Assembly (NCBI GenBank): GCA_029204225.1 | Contig: CM055099.1 | Location: forward strand, 41,215,631-41,279,630 | Direction of reading: 5' to 3' | Source: Diphasiastrum complanatum | Taxonomy: Eukaryota; Streptophyta; Lycopodiopsida; Lycopodiales; Lycopodiaceae | Length of the DNA: 64,000 nt | Shown: positions 46,478 through 58,069 of the stretch, piece by piece | How the letters are laid out: the number at the start of each line of letters is the position of its first letter | Numbering within the stretch: the stretch's first letter is position 1 | The notes under the pieces: generated by a model | Seen by the model: only the letters and a program-made list of their open reading frames with translations | Databases searched by the model: none | What the model was told of the DNA's origin: nothing | Made by a program: the position numbers and the translations under genes

Positions 46478-46609
46478 CTCGGGCAGCCAAGTACAATAAA
46501 CTAAAAAAACTAAATTAAATCATTGATTTGAAAAATAGATATACTCGGGTAGCCAAGTATTATAAACCAAAAAAACTAAATTAAATCATTGATTTGAAAA
46601 ATAGATATA
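46478..46609. repeat. 66-bp tandem duplication
   Basis: Two nearly identical units begin CTCGGG(C/T)AGCCAAGTA at 46478 and 46544 and run through AAACTAAATTAAATCATTGA. Confidence 0.9.
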
Positions 46610-46814
46610 CGAAGGAGTGTGAGAGAAGTATTGAAACAATCAAAATTAATGAGGGGGGGTGGTGCAAATTATTTTTAAAATCAATAGTATTTAGATTACC
46701 AAAAAAAAATCAACTTATAATTAAGTTATTGTTGAGAGATAGAGTGGTGGGAGAAGGAGAGAATTTTTTTTTTTTTAATTTGTTCATAAAGAGAGAGAGG
46801 ATGGGGGCACGTCC

Positions 46815-48900
46815 CCTTTGAGGCACTGGCTTGCATGGAGCTCATTTCTTCCTCTATTGCCTTTATCCATTTGTCTTTGTCGGGATTGTCGATGGCTTCT
46901 TCATAAGTTTGTGGTTCACCACTGAGTCCACAAAACTCTTCGGTTGTTGAAGCTGAGCTGTCAGAGACACAAATCTGACTGGCGCTCTTCTTTCTCTTGT
47001 CAATCTCCTTGGAGATTGAGCTGGCACTTCGATGGCATTGCCTTTGTCGAGTGTCTTACCTTTGTTGACTGTAGAGCTACTGTGTGTAGCAGGTGTCCTG
47101 GGTACATGCTGCATGTTGGGTTGTTCGTCGTTTGAAGTATCACTCAGTCCATCTGGAATTCGAACATCTTCATTTAGATGCTCAGGGTCCACTCCCTCTA
47201 TCGATGTCGACATGTTGTGGTACTGCTTGCCAAGAACTTCGTAGCTAACTGGATCTTCGTTAGCCATTGTTCTTGCCTCATCAAATCTGACATTTCAAAT
47301 AGTCTTTACCTGATTGGTCTCTAGCATATAGATCCTATAGTATGATGAATGAATATCATATTCTACAAGGTATCCCTGCTCGACTTTTTCATCTAGCTTC
47401 TTTAAGAGCTTGTCAGGTTTGTGTGCATATGCAACACATCCAAAGACACGTACATGAGCCAGATTAGACTTGTTACTCCATCAAACTTCATGTGGAGTAG
47501 TGTGAGGAATGTCTGATTTGCCTGTGCTCTTCTACAGGTAGGCAGCTGTAGCTACTGCTTCAGCCCATAATGATCTTGATGCCTTTGAGTAGGCCATCAT
47601 GCATCTTGCTGCCTCCATGAGAGTTCGGTTCTTTTTCTCAGCTACACCATCATTGCTGTGGTGTATAGGTTGTTGTCTTCTGAAGGATGTCTCGACTTGT
47701 ACATAAGTTGGCAAAACGGTTGGAGATGGACTCTCTTCCTCTGTCGGTTCTGATCTACTTGACCTTCTTTTTTGTCCACTTCTCAGCCCAGTTCACATAC
47801 TCTGTGAAATTATCAAGAGCTTTAGATTTGTTGTGGATGGAGTAAACAACAACAAACTTACTGAAATCATCGATGAAGGTGATGTAGTATCTTGATCCTT
47901 CCACAGAGGGTACGTCAAAGGGCCCACAGATGTCGAAGTGTACCAATTCCAAGAGCTCTGTTGCTCTAAAGGAATTTCGGGTGAAGGGTGTATGTGACAT
48001 CTTGTCTTGATGCATGCATCACAGGATGTCGAACTAGTTGCATCTTTGATGCTAACTCCTGTGATTGCTCCATGTTGGCTTGCTTTGTACAAAGCCATTG
48101 GGTTCATATGACACAGTCTCCTATGCCATAGAACATCCATCGACTCATGGACTTGATGAGCATGCTCTATCGGTAGGCGTACCTTCATATGATACAGGTT
48201 TGCCTTTACATCTTCCTTGAGCGATTAGTGTACTGGTGCTAGCATCAACTACATTGCATGCTTCATTGTTGAATACCACCCGCATGCTTGCATATGCTAT
48301 CCTTGCAACTGATAGTAGATCCTTCTGCAATGTAGGCACATATAGGACATCATCCAATCTTCGATCTCTGCCATTGGTGTTGAGCCATAGCACTCCAGTT
48401 CCACTCACTTCATGTCTTGATCCATCTCCAAGAATTATGTATATGGAGGAATTAGATTGTCGAAAGTCAGCAATGATATGTTTGGTTGACAATGTAACAA
48501 AATGTGATGTTGCACCTGAATCAAGAACGACTTCGTGATAGTCGGTTGAGGATGTAGCACATACATCAGTGCACAAATAAGCAATTGAGTTTCTGCATGT
48601 TCGTTCTTCAGCCATCTTAGAGGATTCTGGTTCCTCTACATGTGATGTGTTGTTGGAGCTCTATTTTCTGCTCTGTATTTTCTTGTTCCTTGGATTTTGA
48701 TAGCAATCCATGGCTACATGTCCCTTTTTGTGAAAATGTATGCACTCAATTTTTGAATTTAGCCAACATGTGTCCACTGTCTGGCCGTCACGTCTGCATC
48801 TGTTGCATGTCTTTTTGTTGTTGCCTTGTTGCTTGCTCCTTTTTTTCAATCTGCCTTCTTGATCTCCCTCTTTCTGGTGACTTTGGTCTTACCTTCTTGT
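46815..48900 (-). pseudogene. copia gag knuckle, protease and integrase remnant
   Basis: Frames in minus order: CNRCRRDGQTVDTCWLN with CIHFHKKGHVAMDC (48849-48661), protease VVLDSGATSHFV (in 48615-48145), integrase zinc domain HRRLCHMN...CDACIKTRCH (48188-47990), core FDICGPFDVPSVEGSRYYIT with FIDDFSK (47935-47755), GVAEKKNRTLMEAARCMMAY (47700-47530), then VFGCVAYAHKPDKLLKKLDE (about 47470-47380) and the acidic linker (47267-46863). At least three frame changes and several stops show that it is dead. Confidence 0.85.
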
Positions 48901-49090
48901 CGATTCCCTCTTAGGATAAGCCTTCTTCTTTGACTGGTCTTTGTTGTTGTAGAGAGCTTGGTCAGATTCGATTTTGTCATCATAGTGCTCTCTAGCTTTG
49001 ACTTCTTCCTTGATGTCGATGATTACTTTGTCGAAGGTCATGTCAAGATCTTTAGCTAGCAGGGTTTGTCAGAAAGTGGTATGCAGAAGA

Positions 49091-49922
49091 TGTGCAAAAA
49101 GTACAAAAAGAACCAAGAGTGGATCCTAATCTGATCCTCAAGAGGGATTGGTTGTCAGATTACTTGATCTATCAATCTACTTCAGATTAAGATCAATTTA
49201 GATCAATTCTAGACACAAAATCCTAACAAGAACAATCATTAATTGAAGGTAAGTACTTTATGGTTTCTCACGTGTGAAACCCTGTTTGAGTATGGACTCC
49301 AACCTGAAAATCAAGTACACATTGATGGCACCTCAAAACAATAAAAACAAATGTAGACAAATGGAGAGAATCACTCAAAATTGCTTCCAAAACCAAGATT
49401 GGTGTCTCACAATGATTATGGCCAAATGTGGCTCTATATATACAATAAGTGAGATCTCGTGGTACTGATCATCCCTCTGATCCCACATGTGTGAAGGTGC
49501 TTTGTCATATGATAATTCATCATGCAAAACTGACACTTGGACAAAACCTTCTATTTTGAGCACTTTTGATCTATTTTTCTTCTATATGGAGATTTACTTG
49601 GAAATCTTGTAGAACTCAAAATTCGCCTACTTCAGCTTATTCCACATGTGTGAGATGTCCTCTACACATGGGATATGACACCTAACCAAAGTATGTGGCT
49701 CATGCAATCAATAGATTGATGCCATGTGTCATATGTCTAGAAAACTAGTTTTTGGCCTTTTTAGCCACTAGAACTTCAATTAAATCATATGTACATCCTA
49801 TATGATTATGGTACATGACAAGTACACTAGTTTCACACATGGGAACAGGCTCCACACATGTGTGTTTATCTATATATACAAGATTTTTGGCCTCTACCAA
49901 GCTTATTTTTGCATTTTTCACA
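49091..49922 (-). repeat. 3' LTR of the nested element
   Basis: 832 bp; pairs with 52131-52961. It contains several near-palindromic CACGTGTG and CACATGTG words (about 49270, 49484, 49644, 49855). Any frames read through it, for example at 49274, are not genes. Confidence 0.92.
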
Positions 49923-49934
49923 CTCCTCAAAAAT
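49923..49934 (-). promoter_or_regulatory. polypurine tract of the nested element
   Basis: The complement ATTTTTGAGGAG adjoins the LTR start TGTGAAAAATGC. The core GAGGAG matches the end of the copia tract at 5011-5025. Confidence 0.65.
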
Positions 49935-50045
49935 CTAGCTTGATGGAAAACATGATGACCTTGAACTTGACTCCATGGGCTGAATTGGTCTTTGCTGGTT
50001 CAAAAGGTGTGAAGATCAGCCAATGAGCTTGATGTTCATTTGAAA

Positions 50046-50840
50046 TCACCATATCCATGATAGTGCTTCTTTGACGTTGACATCTTTGATGAACTTGAGA
50101 GCTTTGCACCATCCTAGCGTCTTCGAAATTGATTCCTTCCAAATTTCATGTAGATGCTTGACTTTGAGGCTTGCTCCTTCTTCATGTGCATGCTCCTCCA
50201 TGAGAAAATAAAGATTTCTTCTTGACTTTCTTCTTGACTTATTAGGATCACAAAGATCTAACATCATGTTACCATGATCTAGAGAATTAGACTTATCCAA
50301 ATTGGCAAGACTATGCATGCTATAATAACAAAGTGTTTGCATCATATCTTCATGCTTGTTTACCATGCTAATCTCAGATCCAATGAGGCTAAATACTTCA
50401 TTATGGAGATAAGTGTCTTTAGAAGATGATTCACTTACTCTCATAAAGAGTTTACAATTTGCCTCAATACAAATTTTCAAACTATGAGTGAACAAATCAC
50501 TTTTGCTCTTACATGACTCAAGAGCATACATTTGATGAAATAACCATTTGCTTTCTAATTGATTCAAAATCAATTTCAACCTTTTAAGAACATCATCTAT
50601 GTTCTCAAGAGAGACTTCATACTCAACTAGTATGGCTTTACTCCAATTTGGAGATGCAATGATCTCACTAAAGCAAATTGATTTATCAAATAACATAAGA
50701 TAAGTAAGTATGTGATGTATACCACATGAGATATGCTCCTCTTTCCCTTGAAATGTGAGCCACATGGAATCAACCATATTTCTTGAGTTTCTTTTTGGAA
50801 TCACAACTTGAGAAGATCTCTCCTCCTCAATCCTTGGCAC
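50046..50840 (-). CDS. unrecognised 264-residue protein of the nested element (module B)
   Basis: The frame starts MPRIEEERSSQVVIPKRNSR at 50840 and ends VKEALSWIW at TGA/TAG 50046. It holds leucine-rich amphipathic stretches (DVLKRLKLILNQLESKWLFH), a Cys-containing middle (CKSKSDLF, CIEANCKLFMRVSESSSKDT) and a basic patch (KSRRKSRRNLYFL). No gag, knuckle, DTG, RT or integrase motif is present. The segment from about 50690 to 50370 is a diverged copy of 51365-51030. It may be a captured host gene piece or a lineage-specific element protein. It lies between the purine tract and module A. Confidence 0.55.
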   Translation of the reverse strand: MPRIEEERSSQVVIPKRNSRNMVDSMWLTFQGKEEHISCGIHHILTYLMLFDKSICFSEIIASPNWSKAILVEYEVSLENIDDVLKRLKLILNQLESKWLFHQMYALESCKSKSDLFTHSLKICIEANCKLFMRVSESSSKDTYLHNEVFSLIGSEISMVNKHEDMMQTLCYYSMHSLANLDKSNSLDHGNMMLDLCDPNKSRRKSRRNLYFLMEEHAHEEGASLKVKHLHEIWKESISKTLGWCKALKFIKDVNVKEALSWIW

Positions 50841-51022
50841 ACTTGAACCTTGAGATGATTCTTTAAGATCTTCTTCATGGTGCTCCTATGTCTCATAATG
50901 ATCACAACAACTATGACCACACAATATGCACTTCCTATGATTATCAAAATTACTTATGCTAGAAACATAAGTCCAAAAATCACCACAACTTGGCATGATT
51001 TTTCTAATATTGAAATCAAAAG

Positions 51023-51375
51023 TCATTTCCATCTAATAAGGCTAACTACTTGCTTATGGATATAAGTGTCCACTTTGGATGCTTCACTTATTCTCATAAG
51101 ATGTTTACAACTTGCCTTTAAGATTGAAAACTTACAATTTTCATCTTTATGAATGAACACATCATTCATGATCTTATTGAAACCAAAAGATCCTACATTA
51201 TGAAGATATTTCCATTTCCTTGACTTCATAACTAATGTAAGCTTACAAGGAAAACATATTTTTCTATCTTTTAAGGCATCACACTCAACTAGTATTGCCT
51301 AAATCCACCTTTGAGATACAAAAATCTCTTCAAAGAAAAATGGAAGGAAGGAACTCTTAGAAAATTGGATTTCTC
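51023..51375 (-). pseudogene. second copy of the module (module A), one in-frame stop
   Basis: Minus-strand residues EEIFVSQRWI-stop-AILVECDALK align with SEIIASPNWSKAILVEYEVS of module B, and CKHLMRISEASKVDTYIHKQ aligns with CKLFMRVSESSSKDTYLHNE. Order and spacing agree. The copy has at least one stop (TAG near 51301). The two copies are about 660 bases apart. Confidence 0.6.
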
Positions 51376-51379
51376 TCTA

Positions 51380-52118
51380 CACATTTGTCATAGACACCTT
51401 AATGACTCTTTTCAAACCTTACAATCACTCAAACAAATTGAGTAGGTTGAACAATGTGACTTGGATCTCAATCTCTTTTCTAGAACTCTCAATTTAAGCC
51501 AATCTATGTCAAATTCTACAAAAGATTTGCATAGATGCTCTATATGCACTAGAAACTTTCAAAGGTTTCACTTGGAGGACAGATCCAAAGATGTTTTCTA
51601 GCAAATTGATGTTTCTAAATTTGACCCTATCACTCTTGAACAAATCTAGAGTGATGGTACAATGGATTTCAACCTCTCACCTTGCATATCACTCCTTAAT
51701 CTATGATTTTTAGCAAAATCTTTCTCAGCTTCAACATGCACTCAAAAAATCAGAGATAATCAATTAATGCACCTAATTCAAGCTTCAAATTTAATTTCTT
51801 GGCTGATCTAATCCATGAACTAATCAAGGGATTAGATTCTCTATAGAAAATGCTTGATTTTGCACCAAAAATCACTCAAATTGGGTATGTGAGTCAAATT
51901 GTACAAATTTTTGAAATTTCTCAATCAAAATCGGAGATGTACGGCCTCACACATGTGAAAAGGGTTCCTACAGTCCACAACAAGATCTGGACCAAAAATT
52001 TTGAGGATAGCTATCAAATCCAACTCACTACACAAAATTTGACTAGTTTCCAAAAAACTGCTAATTTTGGCTTTGATTTGGATTACCCTATCAATTTCAA
52101 CAAAAACTCTTGTACTTG
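51380..52118 (-). other. leader region of the nested element
   Basis: No credible frame is seen. The 91-codon plus-strand frame at 51850-52125 is antisense to the element and has no recognisable features. Confidence 0.4.
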
Positions 52119-52130
52119 GCTCTGATACCA
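52119..52130 (-). promoter_or_regulatory. primer binding site of the nested element
   Basis: The complement TGGTATCAGAGC directly follows the LTR end TTTTTGGACA. This is the same initiator tRNA-Met primer as used by the copia elements in the window. Confidence 0.9.
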
Positions 52131-52961
52131 TGTCCAAAAAGTACAAAAAGGAACAAGAGTGGATCCTAATCTAATCCTCAAGAGGGATTGGTTGTCAGAT
52201 TACTTGATCTATCAATCTATTTCAGATTAAGATCAATCTAGATCAATTCTAGACACAAAATCCTAACAAGAACAATCATTAATTGAAGGTAAGTGTACTT
52301 TATGGTTTCCCACGTGTGAAACCCTGTCTGAGTATGGAATCCAACCTGAAAATCAAGTACACATTGATAGCACCTCAAAACAATCAAAACAAATGTACAC
52401 AAATGGAGAGAATCACTCAAAATTGCTTCCAAAACCAAGATTGGTGTCTCACAATGATTATGGCCAAATGTGGCTCTATATATACAATAAGTGGGAGCTC
52501 GTGGTACTGATCATCCCTTTGATCCCACGTGTGAAGGTGCTTTGTCATATGATGATTCATCATGCAAAACTGACACTTGGAACAAAAGCTTCTATTTTGA
52601 ACACTTTTGGACTATTTTCCTTCTATATGGAGATCTACATGGAAATCTTGTAGAACTCAAAATTCGTCTACTTCAGCTTATTCCACATGTGTGAGCTGTC
52701 CTTTACACATGGGATATGACACCTAAACAAAGGATGTGGCTCATGCAATCAATAGATTGATGCCATGTGTCATATGTCTAGAAAACTAGTTTTTGGTGTT
52801 TTTAGCCACTAAAACTTGAATTAAATCATATGTACATCCTATATGATTATGGTACATGACAAGTACACTAGTTTCACACGTGAGAACAGGCTCCACACAT
52901 GTGTGTTTATCTATATACAAGATTTTTGGCCTCTACCAAGCTTATTTTTGCATTTTTCACA
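52131..52961 (-). repeat. 5' LTR of the nested element
   Basis: 831 bp; pairs with 49091-49922 and differs by scattered substitutions and 1-2 base indels. It ends in TTTTCACA on the plus strand, the complement of the LTR start. Confidence 0.92.
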
Positions 52962-53060
52962 GAAGATAGGTCTAGCTCGAAAAGAAACGAATGAAAATAA
53001 TTCGTTTGTCTAGAAAGAATACCTTTTGTGCATGGCGGAATAAACTATCTTCATCTTTCC

Positions 53061-54784
53061 AATGCATGACTACGCCTATCAATTTCAAACAAGACAATAG
53101 TGATAGACATCACGTTTGAACTTATAGTAACTAACTTTGAAATTGTCAGTACTATAGTGATTACGTAGCCAAACAATTAAGCATAAAAAATTATTAAACA
53201 AATAATTAGTCGCGAATTGTTCGCGAATTAGTCGCGAAGAAATACAGAAACGCATACATTCTGAGACGAAACTGAACGCAATAAAGAGTAGTATTGATTC
53301 AAAACGAAACAAAAGTAAATGAGTACAATAAGTTGCGGATTGAAGCCGTGTACTCTATGCTATCAACTAGCTACTGCTAGCACTAAATTGTTGGTTTGAT
53401 AATATGCGTCTGATACTGCAAGACTGCATTCATCGACCTCTTTTTTTCATACACACTCTGTGTATGCTGCTTACTTTTTCTCCTGTTCTATCTGTATCCG
53501 ACCTCCAATACATATAGCATGCTTGGTCTGATTACAAGAACTAAATTAGCTAAGCATTACAAGATAGTTTAAGTTAAAACATCAGCTAACTACGTCTTGC
53601 TACTTTGCTTAACTACAAGGGCTTAACGATTGAGTCGTGACATTCAAACTGTCATGCTCGTCGAGCTTTGATGACGTACTCGACGTTTGACGTGGCTGGC
53701 TCAACTTTTGGCTTTGGCACATTTCTGGGGTTGAGTCCTCGTCGGTCACTTCAGTGACTTTGAACACTTCGGGGACTGCGGCCTTTGGGGACTGGTTTGC
53801 CTTCGTTGCTTTTGTTGTCTTCGGGGACTTCGACCACTTCGGCTGAGTCTTGACTTTGGTGTCGTCGATGACTTCGGTTAAGATTGGTGCCTTGACAACT
53901 CGTTGGCGTTAGGGAATTCGGCAGAGTCGATCACTTCGGTTGAGTGGGTTGCTGCCTGTGTAGAAATCTCGTGTATTTTTGCAGGTAAAGGCTCACAAGC
54001 TAAAAGCGCTTTGTGGGTAGAAACATTAAGTTTCTTCATATACAAAATTAAAGGAATTTATTTGGATCCACATACGCTTATTGGTCAGATCATCGCAAAT
54101 ATATTGCATGTGTGATTAACAAAAACCATTAATGATATTATATCACCTCCCTATAAAAACTACTTGATCAAATATGAAACTGAACATCTAATCTATTATT
54201 TTTACCAAAACATGCATTTCCATGTTCTCATTTATTCTATAAGACAAATTTAAAAAACTTTAATAAAGTGCAGTTTTGCACATATTTCAAAGGCCCCTAG
54301 GGCCATGTGACTTGCCACAATGCACTTGTTTATTAACCACCTTGAACGCATAATACTACTTTTTGCAAGGCAAGGACATGGTATCTTTTTAACTCATAGC
54401 AGTTGTGAGGAGGGATATCGGACACATGGCATCATCCGGTTGGTTAAGATTCAGATTTTGAGCCATAGGATCGGATTGTAAAACTTTTTTAATCTCCACC
54501 GTAGATCTGCAACTGCTATGTATGGTATTCGTCATCCAATGGTGAGCTTTGTGGTGTAGCCACTCTGGCCGCTCCTGCGGCTCGGAGTGCTACAAGAGGT
54601 AGCCAACCTCTGCACGACCAATACCTAGTCCAAAGGAACCAAGGGCTAAAGCCAATGTCTTAAAAGGTAAAGAAAAGTAGGAAAAGTCTTGAGGGAATTT
54701 TGAGAAGAGAAATGAAAGAATAGGACAAGGCAAACTATATGAGAGAAAGCAAACCTGTCACTGCTGATGTATTTCTGAGGGAGA
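53061..54784. other. probable decayed LTR sequence, then no supported features
   Basis: Between about 53640 and 53950 the words CACTTCGG, GACTTCGG and TTCGGGGACT recur, as in the LTR region at 43068-43842 and near 46020, so this is probably old LTR sequence. Two GTCGCGAA words occur near 53210-53240. From 53961 to 54784 nothing is recognisable. Confidence 0.35.
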
Positions 54785-55144
54785 TTGCACCTTCCCCAGT
54801 CGATCGAACGCTTGCTTCTGTCGCATCTTGCGCCAATGGAGCGTCAAGCAGCACATACGCACGTGGTATGTGACATGAGGTGCCATCACCCACTACCAAT
54901 TTCTGCTGCTTCACAAATTATACCTGCTGCTTGCTTTTTATTCTGCTTTCGCCATCTCATGCCTAAGCTGCCCCTGCTGGAGTGTTTACATCTTTCCCAA
55001 TCAATGCATGTGTCGATCCTCGCTCTCTGGTCTCTGCAAAAATGGATTGCACCATCTTCTCGCCTCTTCTTTGTTAAACGTGGATTTTTAGCTGCAGCAC
55101 CTACAGTTGCAACCTGCGCTTTGCGGGCATTGCATGCAGCGTAG

Positions 55145-56254
55145 GCAAAACGGGTGATTCAGGCAAGATATCGCTGTAACAATATTCTACTCCGTTTTTG
55201 CGATGGTACATTTTGTAAGCTGTGTGGCAGAAAGCGTTCTTCAGCTGTTTTGTATCTCTGTCCTCATATCTGATAAATATGGTGGCACTGTGGCGATGCA
55301 ATAGTACTGAAATTTTTTCATGATGGTTGCTTTGGGGTGTTTTTTAATGAGTGGTAGTTTTTCACTCCCTTAAAGCTTTGTACAAGCAAGGAGACAATTT
55401 GGATCAGTCGCCTTGAGTCTGGTAACATAACGAATTCCAGGAAACTTAAAAGGTTCTGATGCTACCAGGGAATCGGGAGTAACTCTTGTCCTAGAACGAG
55501 GTTGTTTGAGCTTCATGTTTGATGCTTCAAGGCACTGCTTAATGTGCTTATATACAAGGATTCATAAGCTCTTTGTTGATTTTGTGTAACATAAGGTATG
55601 TAGCACGTTGCCTGGATGCTTAGAACGCTTTGTTGTCTATTCAACCCTTGGCGTATGTATATATCGAGAGAGTAGTGAAGATTCAATCGGCTCGTTAAGA
55701 CAGGCTTATCAAACTGCATATTGCAGACATTTTTAAGTCTGAGCTCTGAAAAAGCCTTGCTCAATCAACCAATCGTCGTTACAAATTTGCAGTCTGGAAG
55801 TCACTGGAACCACATTGACTGGATAAACAGGAATCATGCCGGATATTCTGTTGCGAACGAGAGAGTCTACGTTTAGTCTCTATGGGAAGACAGATTAAGA
55901 TTCGCATCAAGAGAGTTGATTCATGTAAATTAAGCATTATGTATCAAATATTTTTCTGTCGATATTATTTTACCTCTACATGAATTTTACATTGCTATGT
56001 TTGACTGCAGAGAACACCTTCAAAAGGAAAAATACCGATCATTGAGGACATAAAGGGGCCGCGCGCGTATGCACACAAGAGCTAAAGAGGTGTTTGTCTT
56101 GCAAAGAATTCTTTGAACTTTCAAGATCCACTTGTTATATATAAAAGTAAGTTCATTCTCGGGTCTAGTCGCAGTTGATGCAAGAGTGCACTTATAGCTC
56201 TCTAAAATTGGAGCAATTGAGGCATAATCGCGAGTCAGAAAATCTCGTCAAAGA
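55145..56254. other. no supported features
   Basis: Short frames only. The last 200 bases before 56255 could be the 5' UTR or promoter of the gene that may start there. Confidence 0.3.
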
Positions 56255-56614
56255 ATGGCATCGAGACACTTTCTGAGGCGAGAACTGCAAAATAGCACAT
56301 CGGAAAGTGAAAGAGCTCTGTATAAAAGGGCTCGTGATGCTACCAAGGAATCTCAGAGACAGGGCGATGCACAGTTGAAGGCAGCTGTGGCGGCGGCAGT
56401 TGCTGATCCGTTGAGCCATATTCCTGTTGCTTCAGTCCGCCAACGGTGCAACAGATTCTTGAAGTTCAATGATACAAGATTAGAAAAAGCATACCAGCGC
56501 GTATCCACCACCAATTCCTACTTCCAAGACTTTATTCCTACCAGTCTTGAGATTGCAGTTTGCATTTTCTGTATCGGGTTCGAATTCCAAGCACATAGAA
56601 ATGCTAAATCCATG
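56255..56614 (+). CDS. candidate first exon of an unrecognised gene
   Basis: An ATG-initiated frame (MASRHFLRRELQNSTSESER) gives 120 codons to a possible phase 0 donor, ATG|GTACGAG, at 56614. The frame itself stays open to 56671. The protein has a basic amphipathic start, an Ala-rich helix (QLKAAVAAAVADPLSHIPVA) and a hydrophobic C-terminal part (SLEIAVCIFCIGFEF). Composition and the long ATG-led frame favour a real exon. It could belong to the same gene as the exons at 62279-62990, but no joining exon was found. Confidence 0.4.
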
Positions 56615-58017
56615 GTACGAGTCTCATCTTCAAATTCGTTCTTGCAGTTAGCTTCTGCTCTTAGATTATGATATTCAGAAAATCGATAGATGTTCAACAC
56701 TATGTCAAATCGTTTTTGAGCACTATACCAATCTTGAGACCGTTGGTTCTTTTTGAGAGGATGGCATTTAGTACTATTTCACACTCCTTGCTTGGCAAGT
56801 GCAGCATCAACAACTCTTGCCATGCCATTAGGCCAAAAAAATAGTACCTGCCAAGCAATTGCAACATCCCCCTTTCAGTTAGAGTCTTTTTGCCTCCTCG
56901 CATGCATCTGCTTAAGATTCTCTCTGCGTTTCAACTCTCCATTTGATTGGTTAGATTTGAAAGTGTCTCTTGTGATGGGCTCATTGAGGTAAATTGACAA
57001 TGGCAGCCCAACTTGCTACCGATGAACTGACCCTACATGGCAAAGGGTCCTTGCCACCTCATGTATCACATGGTGACAAGTCAAGCTGAATATAACCTAT
57101 GGACCAATGACAACACTCCATTCACAGTACTCCAAAATTTGAAACCCCTAAGCTTCAGTAAGGGGAGACAAATAAAAGGGTGAATGACTTGCCACTAGCC
57201 ATGAAGACAATTGCAAATAAAGCATCAGATGTGAGTCAAATAGACAACAAATGATGATCATCAAGGAATATTCAACTAAGAATATTGTATGAAAATCAAT
57301 CACAACTAGGAAGAGTAGTTGCAGATCTTGTAGGAAGAGTCACAATAGATCTTCATACAAAGGACTCAAAGTAGTAGATCAACGAATTGTAAAATGAAAG
57401 GCTTTGCTCCTACTTGTAATGTTTTGGAAGCCCTCAAGGGAACCTTCCAATCAGTTGCCAAAATAGGATTAGGATTGACATTATCCTAGCTAATCTAACT
57501 AGGCATCCAAGAAGTCCAATCTACGAACCTTTAAAAGGTTCCAAAGGCATAGAAATGGATCTCATCAAATAATAAATTTGACCACGTACTTAAAACTGCG
57601 TTTCGTAGAATATAGTTACAACAGTTTAGTCAACAATAGCAGAGGAGTATGGGCTCTTGGGTGTACAACAACATTGCCAGATGTTTTACTTCTTGATGAT
57701 GCTCCATTTACAGTGGTGGGTTGCTTTCTGTCATAGACTAAAGATTCTAGTTTCACTTAGAGACCCTAAAAACCTGTAGACTTGACATCCATATTCGTGC
57801 CAATTTCCCCTATTGGAAGCTTCTCTTGGGGTCCTCAGGCTGTATATGTAAGGTACTTGCTATAGAGAGTTGAAAGATCAGCTCATTTTGCTTCAGCTCT
57901 TGATTTCTTCATTGTAGGTGTGTTGTGACTCATATGTAGTTCTTGTAGAGATTTGCTATTACAAACTATGATTGGTGCTCATTCAGTAATTTTGGTTGGA
58001 GTTTTCTTTGTGATAAT

Positions 58018-58069
58018 CTACTGGTGTCTTACTGATGCAAGTTCTACTGGTGTCTTACTGATGCAAGTT
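58018..58069. repeat. 26-bp tandem pair
   Basis: CTACTGGTGTCTTACTGATG plus CAAGTT occurs twice head to tail without change. Confidence 0.95.

Larger units (their letters stand above)
49086..52966 (-). mobile_element. non-autonomous LTR element with GAAGA target duplication and novel ORF
   Basis: Two direct repeats of about 832 bp (49091-49922 and 52131-52961), about 95-97% identical by eye, bound a 2.2-kb interior. GAAGA occurs at 49086-49090 and 52962-52966, a perfect 5-bp target duplication. On the minus strand the LTRs start TGTGAAAAATGC and end GGACA (upper) or GCACA (lower). The primer site is at 52130-52119 and the purine tract at 49934-49923. The interior has no knuckle, protease, integrase or RT, but carries an unrecognised protein frame with a duplicated module. 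Mobilisation would need enzymes from another, presumably copia-type, element. It sits inside the minus-strand copia gag, so it is younger than that copy. Confidence 0.88.
46815..53060 (-). mobile_element. minus-strand copia fragment, interrupted by a nested LTR element
   Basis: From right to left: gag (about 53060-52967 and 49085-48850), two Cys/His knuckles, protease, integrase, and the integrase/RT linker, ending near 46815 with the start of RT (DNPDKDKWIKAIEEEMSSMQ). RT and RNase H are missing. The gag is split at 49085/52967 by the element at 49091-52961 with a GAAGA duplication. Confidence 0.8.

Noticed and set aside
48236-48538. Plus-strand 100-codon frame
   Set aside because: It is antisense to the copia protease-integrase frame, which carries the recognisable motifs.
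49274-49468. Matching small ORFs at 49274 and 52283
   Set aside because: They are the same stretch in the two LTRs of one element, on the strand opposite to its transcription.
54785-55144. 119-codon frame as a host gene
   Set aside because: No recognisable domain, no splice partners, and a non-ATG opening; GC content alone is not enough.
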